A stretch of 64,000 bases of DNA from Acanthacorydalis orientalis (Eukaryota; Arthropoda; Insecta; Megaloptera; Corydalidae), in NCBI GenBank assembly GCA_034766995.1, contig CM068313.1, positions 11,630,012-11,694,011 on the forward strand. Direction: 5' to 3'. Shown here piece after piece: positions 11,724-23,065 of the stretch (positions within the stretch are counted from its first letter, which is position 1; each line of letters opens with the position of its first letter). The notes beneath the pieces are model-generated. The model ran no database searches and had not been told where the DNA came from. It was given only the letters and a program-made list of their open reading frames with translations. Position numbers and translations under genes: made by a program.

Positions 11724-12299
11724 ATGCTGCTCGCCTCGCGATCGTGGCAACGATTTGTAGAATGATGTGGCGGCGCTAGTAATAGGTCGTTATTTCGGAA
11801 TAAGTTTTAAAAATTCTTGTTACCTATTTTAACAAAATAATTTGAAGTTTATTGCAGGAAATGTAGGAATAGATCCCCTAATTCAGAAGAATCTGGAGAA
11901 ATGTGTAGAATCTACCTTAACTACGCCGTATTTTTCGGATCTTTATTAATTAAAATTTCAGTTCAATTTTACTTGTTAATATAGATAAAGCAATGACTTA
12001 AAATACACCCAAAATCGTATAAAAAAAATTTAGAGACATAATTAAAAGCAACTTAACTTTGTTTCACTTTTCTCAAAATTACACTGTGGGAGAACATTTT
12101 ATTTTGAGACATTTTTGTACTAAATAAAAACGACAAACATTACAGATTTAAGTTGGTTTGTTGCGCATGTAAAGAGTGAGAGCGCCAAGTGCGAACCGAA
12201 CAGTGAGAGAGAGATATGAGAAAACCTATTTGCAGTGTCGCCTGGTAACATTTACATTCTTAGCTAGAGAACTGTATTGGCAAAATAATCTAGTAACAT
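11724..12299 (+). mobile_element. TIR repeat M1, copy with internal insertion
   Basis: Shares two blocks with the compact copy at 46530-46820: ATGCTGCTCGCCTCGCG..GGCGGCGCTAGTAATA at the left and GCGCATGTAAAGAGTGAGAG..GTCGCCTGGTAACATTTACATTC at the right. About 300 bp of different sequence (roughly 11830-12140) separates them. No coding capacity seen. Confidence 0.6.
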
Positions 12300-12422
12300 A
12301 GGGCTGGTATTCCCAGTCCTTACAGTCTCTAACATCTACCTAAAGGTATCCTCGTATGATTTTTTTAACTAAAAGTTATTGATTTTTTAATAAAGAAATT
12401 TAAAAACTATAGTGGTTTAAAG

Positions 12423-12454
<32 letters not shown>
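12423..12454. repeat. (TA)n(TG)n microsatellite
   Basis: About ten TA units followed by six TG units. Confidence 0.95.
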
Positions 12455-13262
12455 TGTAATATTTTCGATGATAATATTGAACACATGTTCGCGATATTCG
12501 TACCTAAATCTCTATAAATTTTAATGATTGCTCTAGTCGTAAAATAGTTTTATTAATTTCAGAAATACCTATTAATGACAACATTTTGACACTTGTACAT
12601 TTTTATTATTGTATGTAAATATTTTGTAAACACGTTTTACTACTTAGACCTTTGTGTGTACTTGTTTTTACTGCTTCTGATAAATTGAAACTTTATATAA
12701 TTTTATTACCAATCGTCATTCACGAACTTTATCTCAATTACAAGTCAGATCTGTTTCGGAGAAAAAAAAGTACGTGTAACAGTATTAAAAAATTCCAGTT
12801 CGTGTTTGTGAACATGTAAGCTATTGTTTATTTACATTATCGAATATGTATGAGATTATTTTTGTATGTATTCTAAAAAAGGTGTTGATTTTAATATAAA
12901 TATAATTTTATAACGATCATTAACATTGATTCTTATAATAAAATAAATGAAAATATAGGCGAAAGTCTTGTTCAAACAGTTACCTCTAAAAAATGTAATT
13001 ATGTCGAGAGTTATTTCATCTTAGTGTATATTATTAAGGATTTGATAATAGATATTATATATATATACCCTTAACACACGATAATGTAATGAAAAATATG
13101 GAAATTTATTTTTGGTAGTGTTAAAATTTTTTTAATATATAGGATTGATTAATAATTTAGGCTTCCACATGAAAAAATTAAAAAAATCACAAAAATAAAA
13201 AATATTTTTAATTTCTACGATTTTTTAATGCTTTCATGTAGCAGCCCAATTTGAACCCTCCT
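12455..13262. other. AT-rich non-coding stretch
   Basis: Nothing recognised. Confidence 0.5.
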
Positions 13263-13265
13263 ATA

Positions 13266-13372
13266 TTAAATGTATAAATTAATTCGGTGCCTTTTTAAAA
13301 AAATGAATATTTACTGAAAAATGTGATATATTTCAATCCTCAAAATATTCCTCACGTTAATATAACACAAAA
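13266..13372 (-). mobile_element. Mariner family B 3' end, solo fragment
   Basis: Begins TTAAATGTATAAATTAATTC with TA outside and continues through the inverse of the family tail (TTTCAATCCTCAAAATATTC). Only the last 100 bp of an element lying on the minus strand. Confidence 0.7.
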
Positions 13373-13509
13373 ATCTATAACAACTATAATAATATAAAAA
13401 CTGGTTATCAGGACTTTAAGCCCCCCGGAACAGGTAACAACACAAAAGCCACGCAATACCGGAAGGCAGTCTACAGCGAAAGCAAAAAAAGCAAAGTGAG
13501 AAGCGCCTA
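13361..13509 (+). other. Short unassigned open frame
   Basis: An open frame without a methionine start encodes a hydrophilic stretch including GYQDFKPPGTGNNTKATQYR and SESKKSKVRSA before a stop. The GC level (CCCCCCGGAACAGG, ACCGGAAGGCAG) rises sharply over this segment compared with its flanks. It may be a fragment of an unknown mobile element or of an exon; I do not recognise the family. Confidence 0.2.
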
Positions 13510-13764
13510 ATTTTCAAATAAATTTGAAACTGTCGCAGCATTTAAAACCATTCCAGACTCATATTCATTTAGACAATTTTTCACGAAATACATATTCACT
13601 TTCCGCCGAACACAGTATGAGAAACGCTTCTCTAAAATAGTATCTAACCATACATCTCACTCATAAAAATTGACTCAAACTAATCTACTTCATAACTTGT
13701 TCGATTTCTGTCCTTTTTATTTTATTTTTCTTCGATCGAATATAGCTTTAAATTTTAATATGTT

Positions 13765-13850
13765 TGTCTATATATATGTATGTATAATATACACACATAC
13801 ATACATGTTTATATGTATATATATATATATATACACATGTATATATGTAA
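13765..13850. repeat. (TA)n/(CATA)n microsatellite
   Basis: Imperfect TATG/CATA/TA units. Confidence 0.9.
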
Positions 13851-13859
13851 TGCGTTAAT

Positions 13860-14740
13860 ATATTTGAAAGTATATCAAGGTCGTAGGTTACTAGGTAAAC
13901 TATCAATAGATGGTACGTAAGTTTTAACGATTTATCATCAATTTTATGGACAGTGATCGAAAATGAACAGTTCCGAGCACATATTTCGATCAATATAAAT
14001 TTCATAGAAGTACATAAACAACCGTTAGAAAAAATATATATATATATAACCACATATGTGCTTTCCTTCTCTCGTTGCTAGAAAATCAAACGTTCTAGCC
14101 AAATTGGCATGTTTATTAAAATATCCTGTCGTATCTTGTCGACAATTTTTCATCGAATGGACTCGATTTTATAAAATATGCCGAGATGAAATACTTTAAA
14201 GAATATACTGTTTGTTTCGTCTAATAGACATGAGTCATGATGTAGTGTATATGAAGTTGTTGAAATGTGTTGAAAAATGTTAAAAATATACATACACTCG
14301 ATGATATCATTAAATGTACGAATAAAAAATGCATTTTATGTCATGGTTGAATGTATTAATAATATGATGATGTTTTTGAATGCATTGGAAAGTAGATTAT
14401 TTTAAAATCTCGTTCACAAACCGTATATTTTTAGGAAAGTGTCCTTTTTATATCCTACACATGTTTGATGTCACATCGAAGAGTACAAAAATGTTATTTT
14501 TATTTGTTTTTCATTTCACTTGACAATAAATTAATATTATAATAAATGCAGAGAAGATTTATAATAACTTAGAGAGAAAACATAAGTTTCTAATTTCATA
14601 TAAAACGAACATCTGTAATTATTTTCATAAGCAAAATGTCTCATTTATAAATAAGTAAAGTCATATATTTCATGTGGTTAAAAACCTAATACTTGCAGAA
14701 TGTTTTTGCATATCAGGAATAACTCCCAATTTTTAAGATA
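13860..14740. other. Non-coding stretch
   Basis: No gene or transposon end recognised. Confidence 0.45.
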
Positions 14741-14743
14741 AAA

Positions 14744-15085
14744 AATAATCATTTTTTTAAATATATTTTTCTTTTATTCTACAAACTATTAAACCTTTTC
14801 TTGATTAAAAATATTTTAATAATTGATTACTGGGGATTTTATGTTTATTTCGATGGCGATAAAATCATCCTCAAAATATTAAAGTATGGAAAAACTGATT
14901 TTTCTATATATTAGTATTCTGAAGATAGTAACATTGTCATTAAAATTTACACAAGTAATGATTAAGAATGATTGATAATTAATTATTTAACATTTGTGAT
15001 CAGAAAAAAATTATGGTTTGTGAAAATAGGAAAAAAATGATTTGTGAAAGTGAATTTAGCCTCACTACCAGAACAATATTATGAA
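14744..15085 (+). repeat. PAL palindromic repeat, near-complete copy
   Basis: Left arm (CTACAAACTATTAAACC, ATTGATTACTGGGGATTT, TTTCGATGGCGATAAAATCA), centre (AAAACTGATTTTTCTATAT) and right arm (TTCTGAAGATAGTAACATTG, ATTAAGAATGATTGATAATT, GATTTGTGAAAGTGAATTTA) are all present, ending near CCAGAACAATATTATGA. Among the best copies for viewing the whole structure. Confidence 0.8.
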
Positions 15086-15139
15086 TAGATGATCAGGAAA
15101 TCATTTCGATTAGTTTTAAATGGTCATTTTAGATTAGGA

Positions 15140-15600
15140 CATTCCAAGTAAAAATAACTTAAAATCGAAGGTGATTAATTCCCAAATGTTGAGAAGGTCG
15201 CCTGTCCGACATTGTCGGATCTTTTGCTATACTATCACGAACATTTTGAATCTTCTTCACCGAGCGTGCACTTCTAACACGACGAGATATTTGTCCCTTT
15301 GTTACAGCACCGTGTCCCACGAAATTGATAATTAAATAAATTAATAAATAATAGGTCTCGAAGACGTATTGTTCCTATTTAAAATTGGACATAATTTTCC
15401 AGGAGTTTCCGCAATTGAAGACCTATTTTTGTAAAGTGTTTTGATAATTATAACACCTTGTTCAAGTCTAAAACTCTCCTTAACGAATTTCCCGCATCTA
15501 CACTGGTGAAGTATCGCATAAGAACTGTTTAAAATGGCGACAAATCAAGGTGCCTGCTTAAATAAGTTTTAAGTAAAATCGTAAACTGACCATCCTGTAT
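15140..15600 (-). pseudogene. Tc1/IS630-type transposase remnant, N-terminal part
   Basis: On the minus strand, near 15175-15305, one frame reads GHGAVTKGQISRRVRSARSV then KKIQNVRDSIAKDP and SDRRPSQHLGIN. This pattern is familiar from a large insect family of Tc1-like transposases (KK.Q.VRDSVAENP..S.RRRSQ.LGI). Earlier frames are broken. The end near 15575-15595, ACTGACCATCCTGTAT, may be the element terminus. The catalytic domain is missing here; a C-terminal piece of a related transposase is at 35505-35985. Confidence 0.6.
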
Positions 15601-16300
15601 ATTGAAACGAGTAAATAAAAACGTATTAATGAAATGCATTCCACACACTTTGTATGAAAATACATGTATTCACAACAAAAACACGATCGTATTATAAACT
15701 AATCTCCAGTTTACGTCAAAAATGAAATGCAGTACAGAACGATATACATTTTTTTAATTAAATTCCGACGAAAATAATTGTCGAAATTAATTTACTTCGG
15801 CGTACAGAAAAAAGAATCGAAACACACACGGCGCATTGAATAGAACCGTTCGATATTTTCTCATTATCTTCACTTGTTACGTACACACGTACAACTTTAA
15901 GAGATCAATTTGATTTTTCATTAGTGTAGATAATGGGAATAGTTCTTTAGAGTCACACAGTCGGACGGAATACGACGTGTACAAAAAATTAATGGAATAT
16001 TAGACACTGTACGTCGTTTCCCATTGATTTGGATCGATGTCAGAGGTCATGCGTTTAGTAGTTTCTGTGTAGAAATATTACACCGTATCGACATTATGTA
16101 TCACTTCAGTGAGCACTGGACTTTTTTGTAAGGTCACGTACAATGCGGAGGAAAAAAGAGAACCACGGACAGAAAATAGAATTACGATACGAATGCAGTG
16201 ACATTGGTGTTGAGAAACTTAATATTCATGAAAATGTTTAGGCGTTGTTTCATATTCATTTACCATGAATAACAATTGAAAAATCACTACTTTATGTATA
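15601..16300. other. Unique non-coding DNA
   Basis: No gene recognised. Composition is moderately balanced with dispersed CpGs (CACACACGGCGC, ACACGTACAAC, GACGGAATACGACG), unlike the repeats around it. Confidence 0.4.
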
Positions 16301-16301
16301 C

Positions 16302-16304
<3 letters not shown>

Positions 16305-16334
<30 letters not shown>
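16305..16334. repeat. (TA)n array abutting a mariner end
   Basis: The mariner TIR begins immediately after the last TA (element start 16335). Confidence 0.95.
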
Positions 16335-16338
<4 letters not shown>

Positions 16339-17470
16339 GTTGGTGTAAAAATAATTGCAGTTTTTACGTGTCGAGTATCGAAACGCATATATCAGTTAAA
16401 TTATATTTATTAATCAAAATAAAGACCATTGATCTGCATATAATTCTCCCGACGGGAAACAAAATTGTTTATTCCTACGAGATAGAGTTCTGGAGTCCTG
16501 GAATTAAGGAATTCATCGAAAGCGCTTTGAGCTGATGCTTGATCTTTGAAAGCCTTCTCTCGTATGAAATAACTCAAATATTTTTTTTTTAAAAAAGATA
16601 AACTGTCGAACACATGTCCGGAGAATAAGGTGGGAGAGATAAGGTTGCATAACAGTTCATTTAATTTTTTTAAAGTCATTTGTGAGACATGTGGTCGTGC
16701 GTTGTCATGAAGAAGAATTGATCCTCTTCGATTGACTAATGCTGGTCATAAATGATGCAAGTTCTCATGTATTTTTTCAATTTCCTGACAATATTTTTCT
16801 GCTGTTATTGTTTCACCAGAATTTAAAAAGCTGTAGTGAATGATACCACTTTCCGACCATCAAACAGTGGCCATAATCTTTTTTCGTAAAACTTCGGTTT
16901 AAGAAACTGTTTTGGTGCTTCTTCTCGGTCTAGCCATTGTGATGAACGTTTCCGATTGTTGTAGAGAATCAACTTTTCATCACATGTGACAATGCGGTCA
17001 AGACAGGGATCAGTTCTGTTACGCAAAAGATACCCAGAGTAGACTTCGTATCGCATAATTGCTTGATTTTCGTTTAGTTCATAGTGAACATATTTATCCA
17101 GCATTTTTGTTTTTCCAATTAGGTTTAAATGTTGAACAACTGTCAAATTATCAACAATGAGTTGTCCTGCTATCTCTTGAGTTGTTTTACGTGGGTCCGC
17201 TTCAATGATTGTTCTTAAATCATTATTGACTATAGCTGAAGGATGTCCACGACCCTCATCATTATCAAGGCTTTCGTTTCCATTATGATATTTTTGAAAC
17301 CAGTATTGAGCTGTACGTTCACTAATTGACTTTGTCAAAACCAAATTAGATATTTCAAGCAGTTTCTGTTGCTTTACATCCCAATTTAAACATGTACAAC
17401 AAAATCGCGCGAATTTTTTTCCATGACTAATTTAAGCTATTGTATCCAACAATACTAAAGAATTAAAGCA
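16335..17470 (-). pseudogene. Mariner (cecropia/Hsmar1-like) transposon, copy 1, truncated
   Basis: The end TTAGGTTGGTGTAAAAATAA matches the cecropia-subfamily mariner TIR. On the minus strand, 17344-16823 encodes SISERTAQYWFQKYHNGNES, the linker DLRTIIEADPRKTTQEIAGQ, and the first catalytic aspartate in VTCDEKLILYNN (normally VTGDEKW). An intact second-aspartate motif HDNARPHVSQ lies just before 16679, and 16679-16410 encodes the C-terminus ending NGLYFD. The third-aspartate motif YSPDLSPTDY is destroyed (SPTLFSGHVFDS). Frameshifts and stops separate the parts. The transposon's own 5' end is lost where a PAL right arm begins at about 17470. Confidence 0.9.
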
Positions 17471-17600
17471 ATAGTGATTAAGAATGATTAATAATGATTT
17501 ATTGAACATTAGAAAAAATTTTTTTGTTTACGGTGTGAAAAAGAAATCATTTGTCAAAGTCGACTTAGCTGGCGTCAAAACTGTATTGTGATTCAAATGA
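17470..17600 (+). repeat. PAL repeat, right arm only, joined to mariner copy 1
   Basis: Shows AATGATTAATAATGATTTATT, the GTGTGAAAAAGAAATCATTT block and the end CAAAACTGTATTGTGATTC. It begins where mariner copy 1 loses similarity to copies 2 and 3, around AAAGCAATAG. Confidence 0.7.
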
Positions 17601-17629
17601 AATCAAACAATTCTTTTATCATTTGATCC

Positions 17630-18070
17630 ACGAGTTCAAATGAAAAGGTAAATGTTTCGGGGAGAGGACGAAAGAAATCCGATCGTGTTAATGTCGTTCG
17701 ATAATTGCTGTTCTGCTGATTAGTGACAGCGTGTCAAGTGCGCGCGTGCGAGGAACTTACTTTCACGACCCGTGCCAGCACAATCATCTGCCGTTTAGAG
17801 TGGTCGCGTATCAGAATTAATTTTGAGTGCATTCGGTATTGTAGCAAATGGATAAATAGACATAGACAGCGGTTGGATTGTTTCGAAAAGTGTTCTGTAA
17901 ATACTTCATAGGGCATTCACTGTTCTCCATCAGAGACGGTCGCCACCAATGCGAAACAAGAATGTGGTCTTACGCAATAAAAGTTTATATTATTAATAAA
18001 AATGTATGCATTATTTACAATTTTAGAAAATGTTTTAACGATAAGTGTACAGAAATGGATTTGTAATTAA
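17630..18070. promoter_or_regulatory. Unique block with CpG-containing segment
   Basis: GTGTCAAGTGCGCGCGTGCG, AACGGTCGCCACC-like and other CpG words between 17660 and 17960. No transposon similarity. Open frames on both strands are short and overlap each other, so coding is not supported. Candidate regulatory DNA. Confidence 0.25.
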
Positions 18071-18212
18071 AATTAATTGCCTGTCTGTTGTGTATTGCTC
18101 CAATTATCGAATTAGTTTATATTTTAAACGTGTTTTCAAATGAAATCATTTTTTAAAATACATTTTATATCATATTTAAAACAAAATATTTATTCTTTTG
18201 CTTCGTTTTTCT

Positions 18213-18216
<4 letters not shown>
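18071..18216. other. AT-rich non-coding stretch
   Basis: Nothing recognised. Confidence 0.5.

Positions 18217-18217
<1 letters not shown>

Positions 18218-18273
<56 letters not shown>
18218..18273. repeat. (TA)n microsatellite
   Basis: About 28 TA units; another array lies at 18434-18464. Confidence 0.95.
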
Positions 18274-18277
<4 letters not shown>

Positions 18278-18430
18278 AACATAATTATTTAACAATCATT
18301 CATAATTAAATAAATTGAGTAATACCCATAAATGAATAACGTCGTTACGCACATAAATATTTCACCAATTTATTAATAGAATTGGTACGGAACCGGTAAA
18401 TCCATTAGAGAACTTTGCCCTTTAAATAAT

Positions 18431-18467
<37 letters not shown>

Positions 18468-18547
18468 TGAAAATATAACTCGAATCGATTCAATAAACTG
18501 TAAACATACGCATTATTGATCTATGTACATCTTATATAAATGTATTG

Positions 18548-18619
18548 TATATATATATATATATGTATATATATATGTATATATGTATATATGTATATAT
18601 GTATATATGTATATATGTA

Positions 18620-18651
<32 letters not shown>

Positions 18652-18664
18652 GAAGAGAGAGAGT
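18548..18664. repeat. (TATATATG)n minisatellite with (TA)n and (GA)n tail
   Basis: Regular 8-bp TATATATG units, then pure TA, then AGAAGAGAGAGAG. Confidence 0.9.
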
Positions 18665-18669
18665 GGAAG

Positions 18670-18955
18670 CAGGTAGCAAATTCCAACTACTCGCACAAAA
18701 TATAAAATAAATCTCTATTATAATAGATTATCGAAACTTAAAACTGTAAAAATAACAGATGTATGTTTATTATTGGAACAAAACCAATTAAGACTATTTT
18801 AAAAATATTTGTATATTCCATAATTTTTATAAGTGGGCCTAAATTGAAGCCTAGTTAACAATTAGTGTATTTATCTTAACAGTGGAAAAGTTAGAAAAGT
18901 TTAAAGTTCGAAAGAGGAAATTATATTAAGTCTTTGATAATACACTTCTGGAATT
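18670..18955. other. AT-rich non-coding stretch
   Basis: Nothing recognised. Confidence 0.5.
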
Positions 18956-18959
18956 ATGA

Positions 18960-19175
18960 CTTAATTCATTATTACAAATGTTTTCTTCATTCTTCGCGAC
19001 TACCACAAATGTTCTAATCAAAAATGTTAATTATCCGCACTGTATTTGTGCACTTTGAGGATAGTTCAAGAATCTAAAACGATCAATAATCAATTGCAGA
19101 ACATTTTTAATCAAACATTTTCGTTGCTTGTGGATGATGAAGAATTCATTTATGAAACATGCTTAAGAATTCTGA
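18960..19175 (+). repeat. PAL repeat, shortened copy
   Basis: CTACCACAAATGTTCTAATC, AAAATGTTAATTATCC, the centre GTATTTGTGCACTTTGAGGA, CGATCAATAATCAATTGCAG and GAATTCATTTATGAAA follow the PAL order with internal losses. Confidence 0.55.
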
Positions 19176-19261
19176 ATATTGGAATTAATTTCATTCCTGC
19201 GTGTCTGATTTGAAATTATTTTTCTTGAGATCACTTTGTTTTGTTTTAGTGTCTCTTTCGA

Positions 19262-19312
19262 CATCTTCAGATGGGCACTCGTCTGAAAAAGTCGAAACCC
19301 AAAATCGGTAAT
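19262..19312 (+). repeat. Short CACTCGT..CGAAAC motif, copy 1
   Basis: CATCTTCAGATGGGCACTCG followed by TCTGAAAAAGTCGAAACCC. Related to the motifs at 22970-23065 and 38790-38865. It may be a terminal structure of a retroelement. Confidence 0.3.
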
Positions 19313-19339
19313 GAAGAAACAAGAACAAAAACTAGTGAT

Positions 19340-19742
19340 CTTAAGGAAAAGAAAAATAACACCAAAACCTGAAATCTTTTTTTCGAATAAATGTCATTTT
19401 CGAACAGTCTAAGATTTTCTATCAATTTATAAAAAAATATTCCGTAAAATTTGAAAAAAATAGACAAAAAAATTTTAAAAAACATGTAGAGATTTTGTAT
19501 TAAATTATTATTAACGATGACATTCGAAGTTACACGAAATTTTCACGAACAGTTGTTGTTGGTATCATAACAACTACAATCAAATGTGTGACTATATAAA
19601 AAACTACATTGCAATATAACTGTGAATGATTATATAGATAGACTAACATAATGTACGAATATATGTGATACAAGCAAAGCAAGTGAGGGCGGAGCCCCCC
19701 CAGATGTCGGCGAGCGTAGCGATTAAGAGGCACAGCTCCGTT
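19340..19742 (-). mobile_element. Helitron/Helentron-like nonautonomous fragment, copy 1
   Basis: Minus-strand copy of a repeat also found at 37862-38170 and 43922-44310. It has a GC-rich hairpin block (TCGCTACGCTCGCCGAC, GGGGGGGCTCCGCCC), then a segment matching TATGTTAGTCTATCTATATA, then TTCGTGTAACTTCG..TGTCATCGTTAATA and CTCTACATGTTTTT. The combination of a short GC-rich hairpin, a TA tract and AT-rich sequence without long TIRs resembles Helentron-derived DINE elements. Assignment is an inference. Confidence 0.45.
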
Positions 19743-20330
19743 TTTTTTAAAAAAAAATGTTTCTACAATTACTTTATGATACAGATATTATACTTGTTTA
19801 AAAAAAAAGATTTTATTTAAAAACTCAACCCTAAGAAACAGTAATTTCAAATTGAATCATGAGTGGAAACGAAAAGATTACAAAACAACAAGAATATAGT
19901 AGGGTCATACATCAAATACAAATATTTATAATTTCAATCAGATTCAAGCTGGAATTCTGTTCGAATTGATTTTAAAAATAGTTCTGTGATTTGTAGGATG
20001 AAAAAGTAACTTGTTTATGAAACACAAAAGTCATGCTCGTAAAACAAACTGAACTCATGTCAAAGTAAAGAAACTGTTTATAACTTATTTTTATTTAAAA
20101 AAAAGATGTTTTTATTCTTGCGGATATTATGACCCAATACACAGAATTCTCATCTTGAATAAATAATAAATGCATTTAATTTAATTAACGATTGAAAAAA
20201 CCTTCTGTCAAGATTGGTTATCCGGGTTTCTATTAATAAACATTGAATCAAATTCTAAATGTATATCAAAAATTGACAGCACTGGTAATCTTTAAATATC
20301 AGTAATAGTATAAATAATGAATACACACAC
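19743..20330. other. AT-rich non-coding stretch
   Basis: Nothing recognised. Confidence 0.5.
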
Positions 20331-20333
20331 GTG

Positions 20334-20355
20334 TATATATATATATATATATAAA

Positions 20356-20424
<69 letters not shown>
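20334..20424. repeat. (TA)n microsatellite
   Basis: Two TA runs interrupted by AAATACA; one of the longest arrays in the window. Confidence 0.95.
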
Positions 20425-20427
<3 letters not shown>

Positions 20428-20429
20428 GA

Positions 20430-21330
20430 TGTCTCAGAGTAAGTGTGTACATGTAGACCGTGAAAGTATTCGAATGTTTAATATTTATGATCGGAAATGG
20501 TTACAAATGTCAATAATTAAGAAATTAGATGAATTTAAATAGACGATTTGGCGTTGAGCAACTGTATAATTAGTGAATGATACAATTACAGTGAGTGTAT
20601 GATTAAAAGTATAACACGGAACGATTAAAGTGAAATTATGAAGCTGTTTTCTAAATGAAGTAATCACGACCGGGCCGCCGAAATGGTTGCCCTTAATGTT
20701 GCAAACGTCAGCCGTGTAATTACATTTGACTGGATTCAGATCGGCGAGATGTGGATAATAAATGCATTTTATTCATGTACATACGTTTAAATGTACGCAA
20801 GAACGTGTACAAATTACAAAAATAATTTGATACACATCCAACATTCAATTTCCTCAAAAAAAAACAACCATCCGTAAAAAGAAATCTCATTTTCGACACT
20901 GAATCTGTTTGAATCGCATTAATTCGTGCTCGTGATTTTTTAATCAGCATTTTTATGCAAATGGTTGATTTTTTAAATATGTAATAGTGTGAATATGTAT
21001 TCAAGAAAATAAATTTGTCATTAATACAGTAACAAATCTTATAAAGTCTTATTCGATCTCTTTTATAGATGAAAGTCGTTGTAACGTTTTCTGAAATAAT
21101 TAATGATGTATCGCTTGTGATTTGCATTTTGACTAATGTAAGAACCGTTTAAAAAAAAGACGTCTAAACACATTTATTAACTGAAAAAAACATTGAATAT
21201 AATGAATTATAACTACGGAATAGATTTAATTAATAGGCATGCTTGCTACGTGCCGTAAAATTATTCATTTTTTTAATGAAGAAAGTTACAAAAAAGTAGT
21301 AACTTTAATAATCAATGACATGCTTGTCAA
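20430..21330. other. Unique non-coding DNA with a GC-richer core
   Basis: The core at 20665-20750 (GACCGGGCCGCCGAAATGG, GCAAACGTCAGCCG, CAGATCGGCGAGATG) stands out from its flanks and has no transposon similarity. Open frames on the minus strand are not convincing as genes. Candidate conserved element. Confidence 0.3.
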
Positions 21331-21339
21331 AATTTACAC

Positions 21340-21485
21340 ATATATTTATGAATATATATGTGTATGTATATATATATATATATATAATATACATACATAC
21401 ATATTTATAAATCAATCAATCATAATTATTTGAAAGTATATTTATATATTAGTGTGTGTATGTATATTATATATATATATATATT
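21340..21485. repeat. (TA)n/(TG)n microsatellite cluster
   Basis: TA arrays at about 21366-21387 and 21463-21484, with CATA and GTGTGTATG variants between. Confidence 0.9.
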
Positions 21486-21489
21486 TGAA

Positions 21490-22030
21490 GGCGATAATTC
21501 ATTTAATCAATTAAGATATTAATGTTTCATGTAATATACTGATTTTTCAAAACCAGGCCTGAAATCGGTATTAAAATGCAGGAAAAAATCCACTTTTTAA
21601 TTAAACCGGATACTTCACTTGATTTATTCTTTCAAAATATTTTTGTAATTTTTTTGGTGTGCAGCTTATCGAAACTTATAAAAAATATTTTTCCATATTA
21701 TTCAAGATATTTTAATACTGTTCATGCTTTTTAAATATCCCCTGATATAAAACATAAAAGTATGTTATTCGAAAAATTAAATTGTATAATTAAAAAGAAA
21801 TATTTACGGATAAGTTATATTGCTTTTAAAGAAAACAAATATTTATTTTCTATAAGAACGGTGTAATAATAATAAAATATTAAAAAAATCAAAAGAATGT
21901 AACAATCCAACGTTCTTGTTTCAGTATCTTTAGTGATATATTTAAACTTACTTTTCTTTTTTATCATTCGAAGAACTTTTTATTTTGTATTCTTTAGAAA
22001 TCTTAATTAAACATATTCATATTAGTTCAA
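21490..22030. other. AT-rich non-coding stretch
   Basis: Nothing recognised. Confidence 0.5.
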
Positions 22031-22249
22031 AAATCAGTTTTTTGAATAACAAACTCTCTTATGGCTTATATACGAGGACAAAGAGAGTGTTTTGTAATTA
22101 CCACCGATTAAATATAAATAATGAGAAGGCGCATGCGCAACAGTTTTACTTAGACTAATCAGCCATTTTATCGCACTCGGATTCTTGTGCGATTCCACAT
22201 GTGAGTGACTTATAATAGGAGCAACAATAAATAATCCCTCCATCTGCGA

Positions 22250-22860
22250 CTTTTGTGCTGTGATCCGATTTTTGTTTACAAAAAACAATAGTTCTGCTGA
22301 AATTCACAAGCAACTTTGTGAGGTTTATCGGCCAAGTATTATGAGTGAAAGTAAGGTTAAGCAATGGTGTCGTTCATGTACAGAAGGGCGAAAGAATATT
22401 CATGATGAAGAGAATAGAAGCCGGGCTAGACGATTTGGTGGAAAAAGTGAACACGAAAATTCAAAAAAATTTTCGTTTCTCAATTTCAAAATTGTTTATT
22501 TAATTTCCAGAAGTTTTACGATCAGTAATTTATGATATTGTGACAGAAAATATAGGTTTCAAAAAACTGTGTACAAGTTGGGTGCCAAAAATGTTAACCG
22601 AAGCACACAAACAGAAACGTGTGGATTCAGCTAACCAATTTTGTCAACTCCAGGAACATGAAAACTACTTTTTAACCATTTTTGATCTAAAGAAATGGCT
22701 CACAATTCACCGCTTTGAAAAGGACGAAGAACTGGATACAGTTATTATTTAATTGATTGAAGTCACAGGCAGCGGATTTCTTTGACACGGGAATAAGGAA
22801 AGATACCAAAAATACGTGAAAGTCAATATTGACTGAATGGGAAAACAACGAGTACAAGTA
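22250..22860 (+). pseudogene. Mariner-type transposase remnant (third family)
   Basis: Plus-strand frames read IRFLFTKNNSSAEIHKQLCE, SESKVKQWCRSCTEGRKNIH and DEENRSRARR from about 22259, then after a shift SFTIS and TYDIVTENIGFKKLCTSW, VPKMLTEAHKQKR. This is the N-terminal half of a mariner transposase of the type whose N-terminus reads LFAKG.SA.EIHRQLC. Upstream 22040-22250 contains GGCGCATGCGCAAC and may be its 5' region. The catalytic domain is not clearly present. Confidence 0.75.
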
Positions 22861-22959
22861 GATGTCTTCTGCTTATCATAAATCATTTTATCATTGATGT
22901 TTTTTTTTCTAATTGCTGAAAAACTTTTAAAGAAAGTCTTATATAATATTTAAATCAGA

Positions 22960-23065
22960 TTTAGAATCAGTAAATCTATCTGAGCATTTCACACATGCTG
23001 AAACTAATAATAGAGAACAAATACTTAACTGATCCAAAAGGATGAAGAATACAAAGATAATATAC
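22960..23065 (+). repeat. Short CTGA..GAAAC motif, copy 2
   Basis: CTATCTGAGCATTTCACACA followed by TGCTGAAACTAATAATAGAG and ACTGATCCAAAAGGATGAAG. Clearly related to 38790-38865. Confidence 0.5.

Noticed and set aside
20720..21127. Open frame of 135 residues on the minus strand
   Set aside because: AT-rich, composition like chance (many I, F, K, N), no motif and no splice context.
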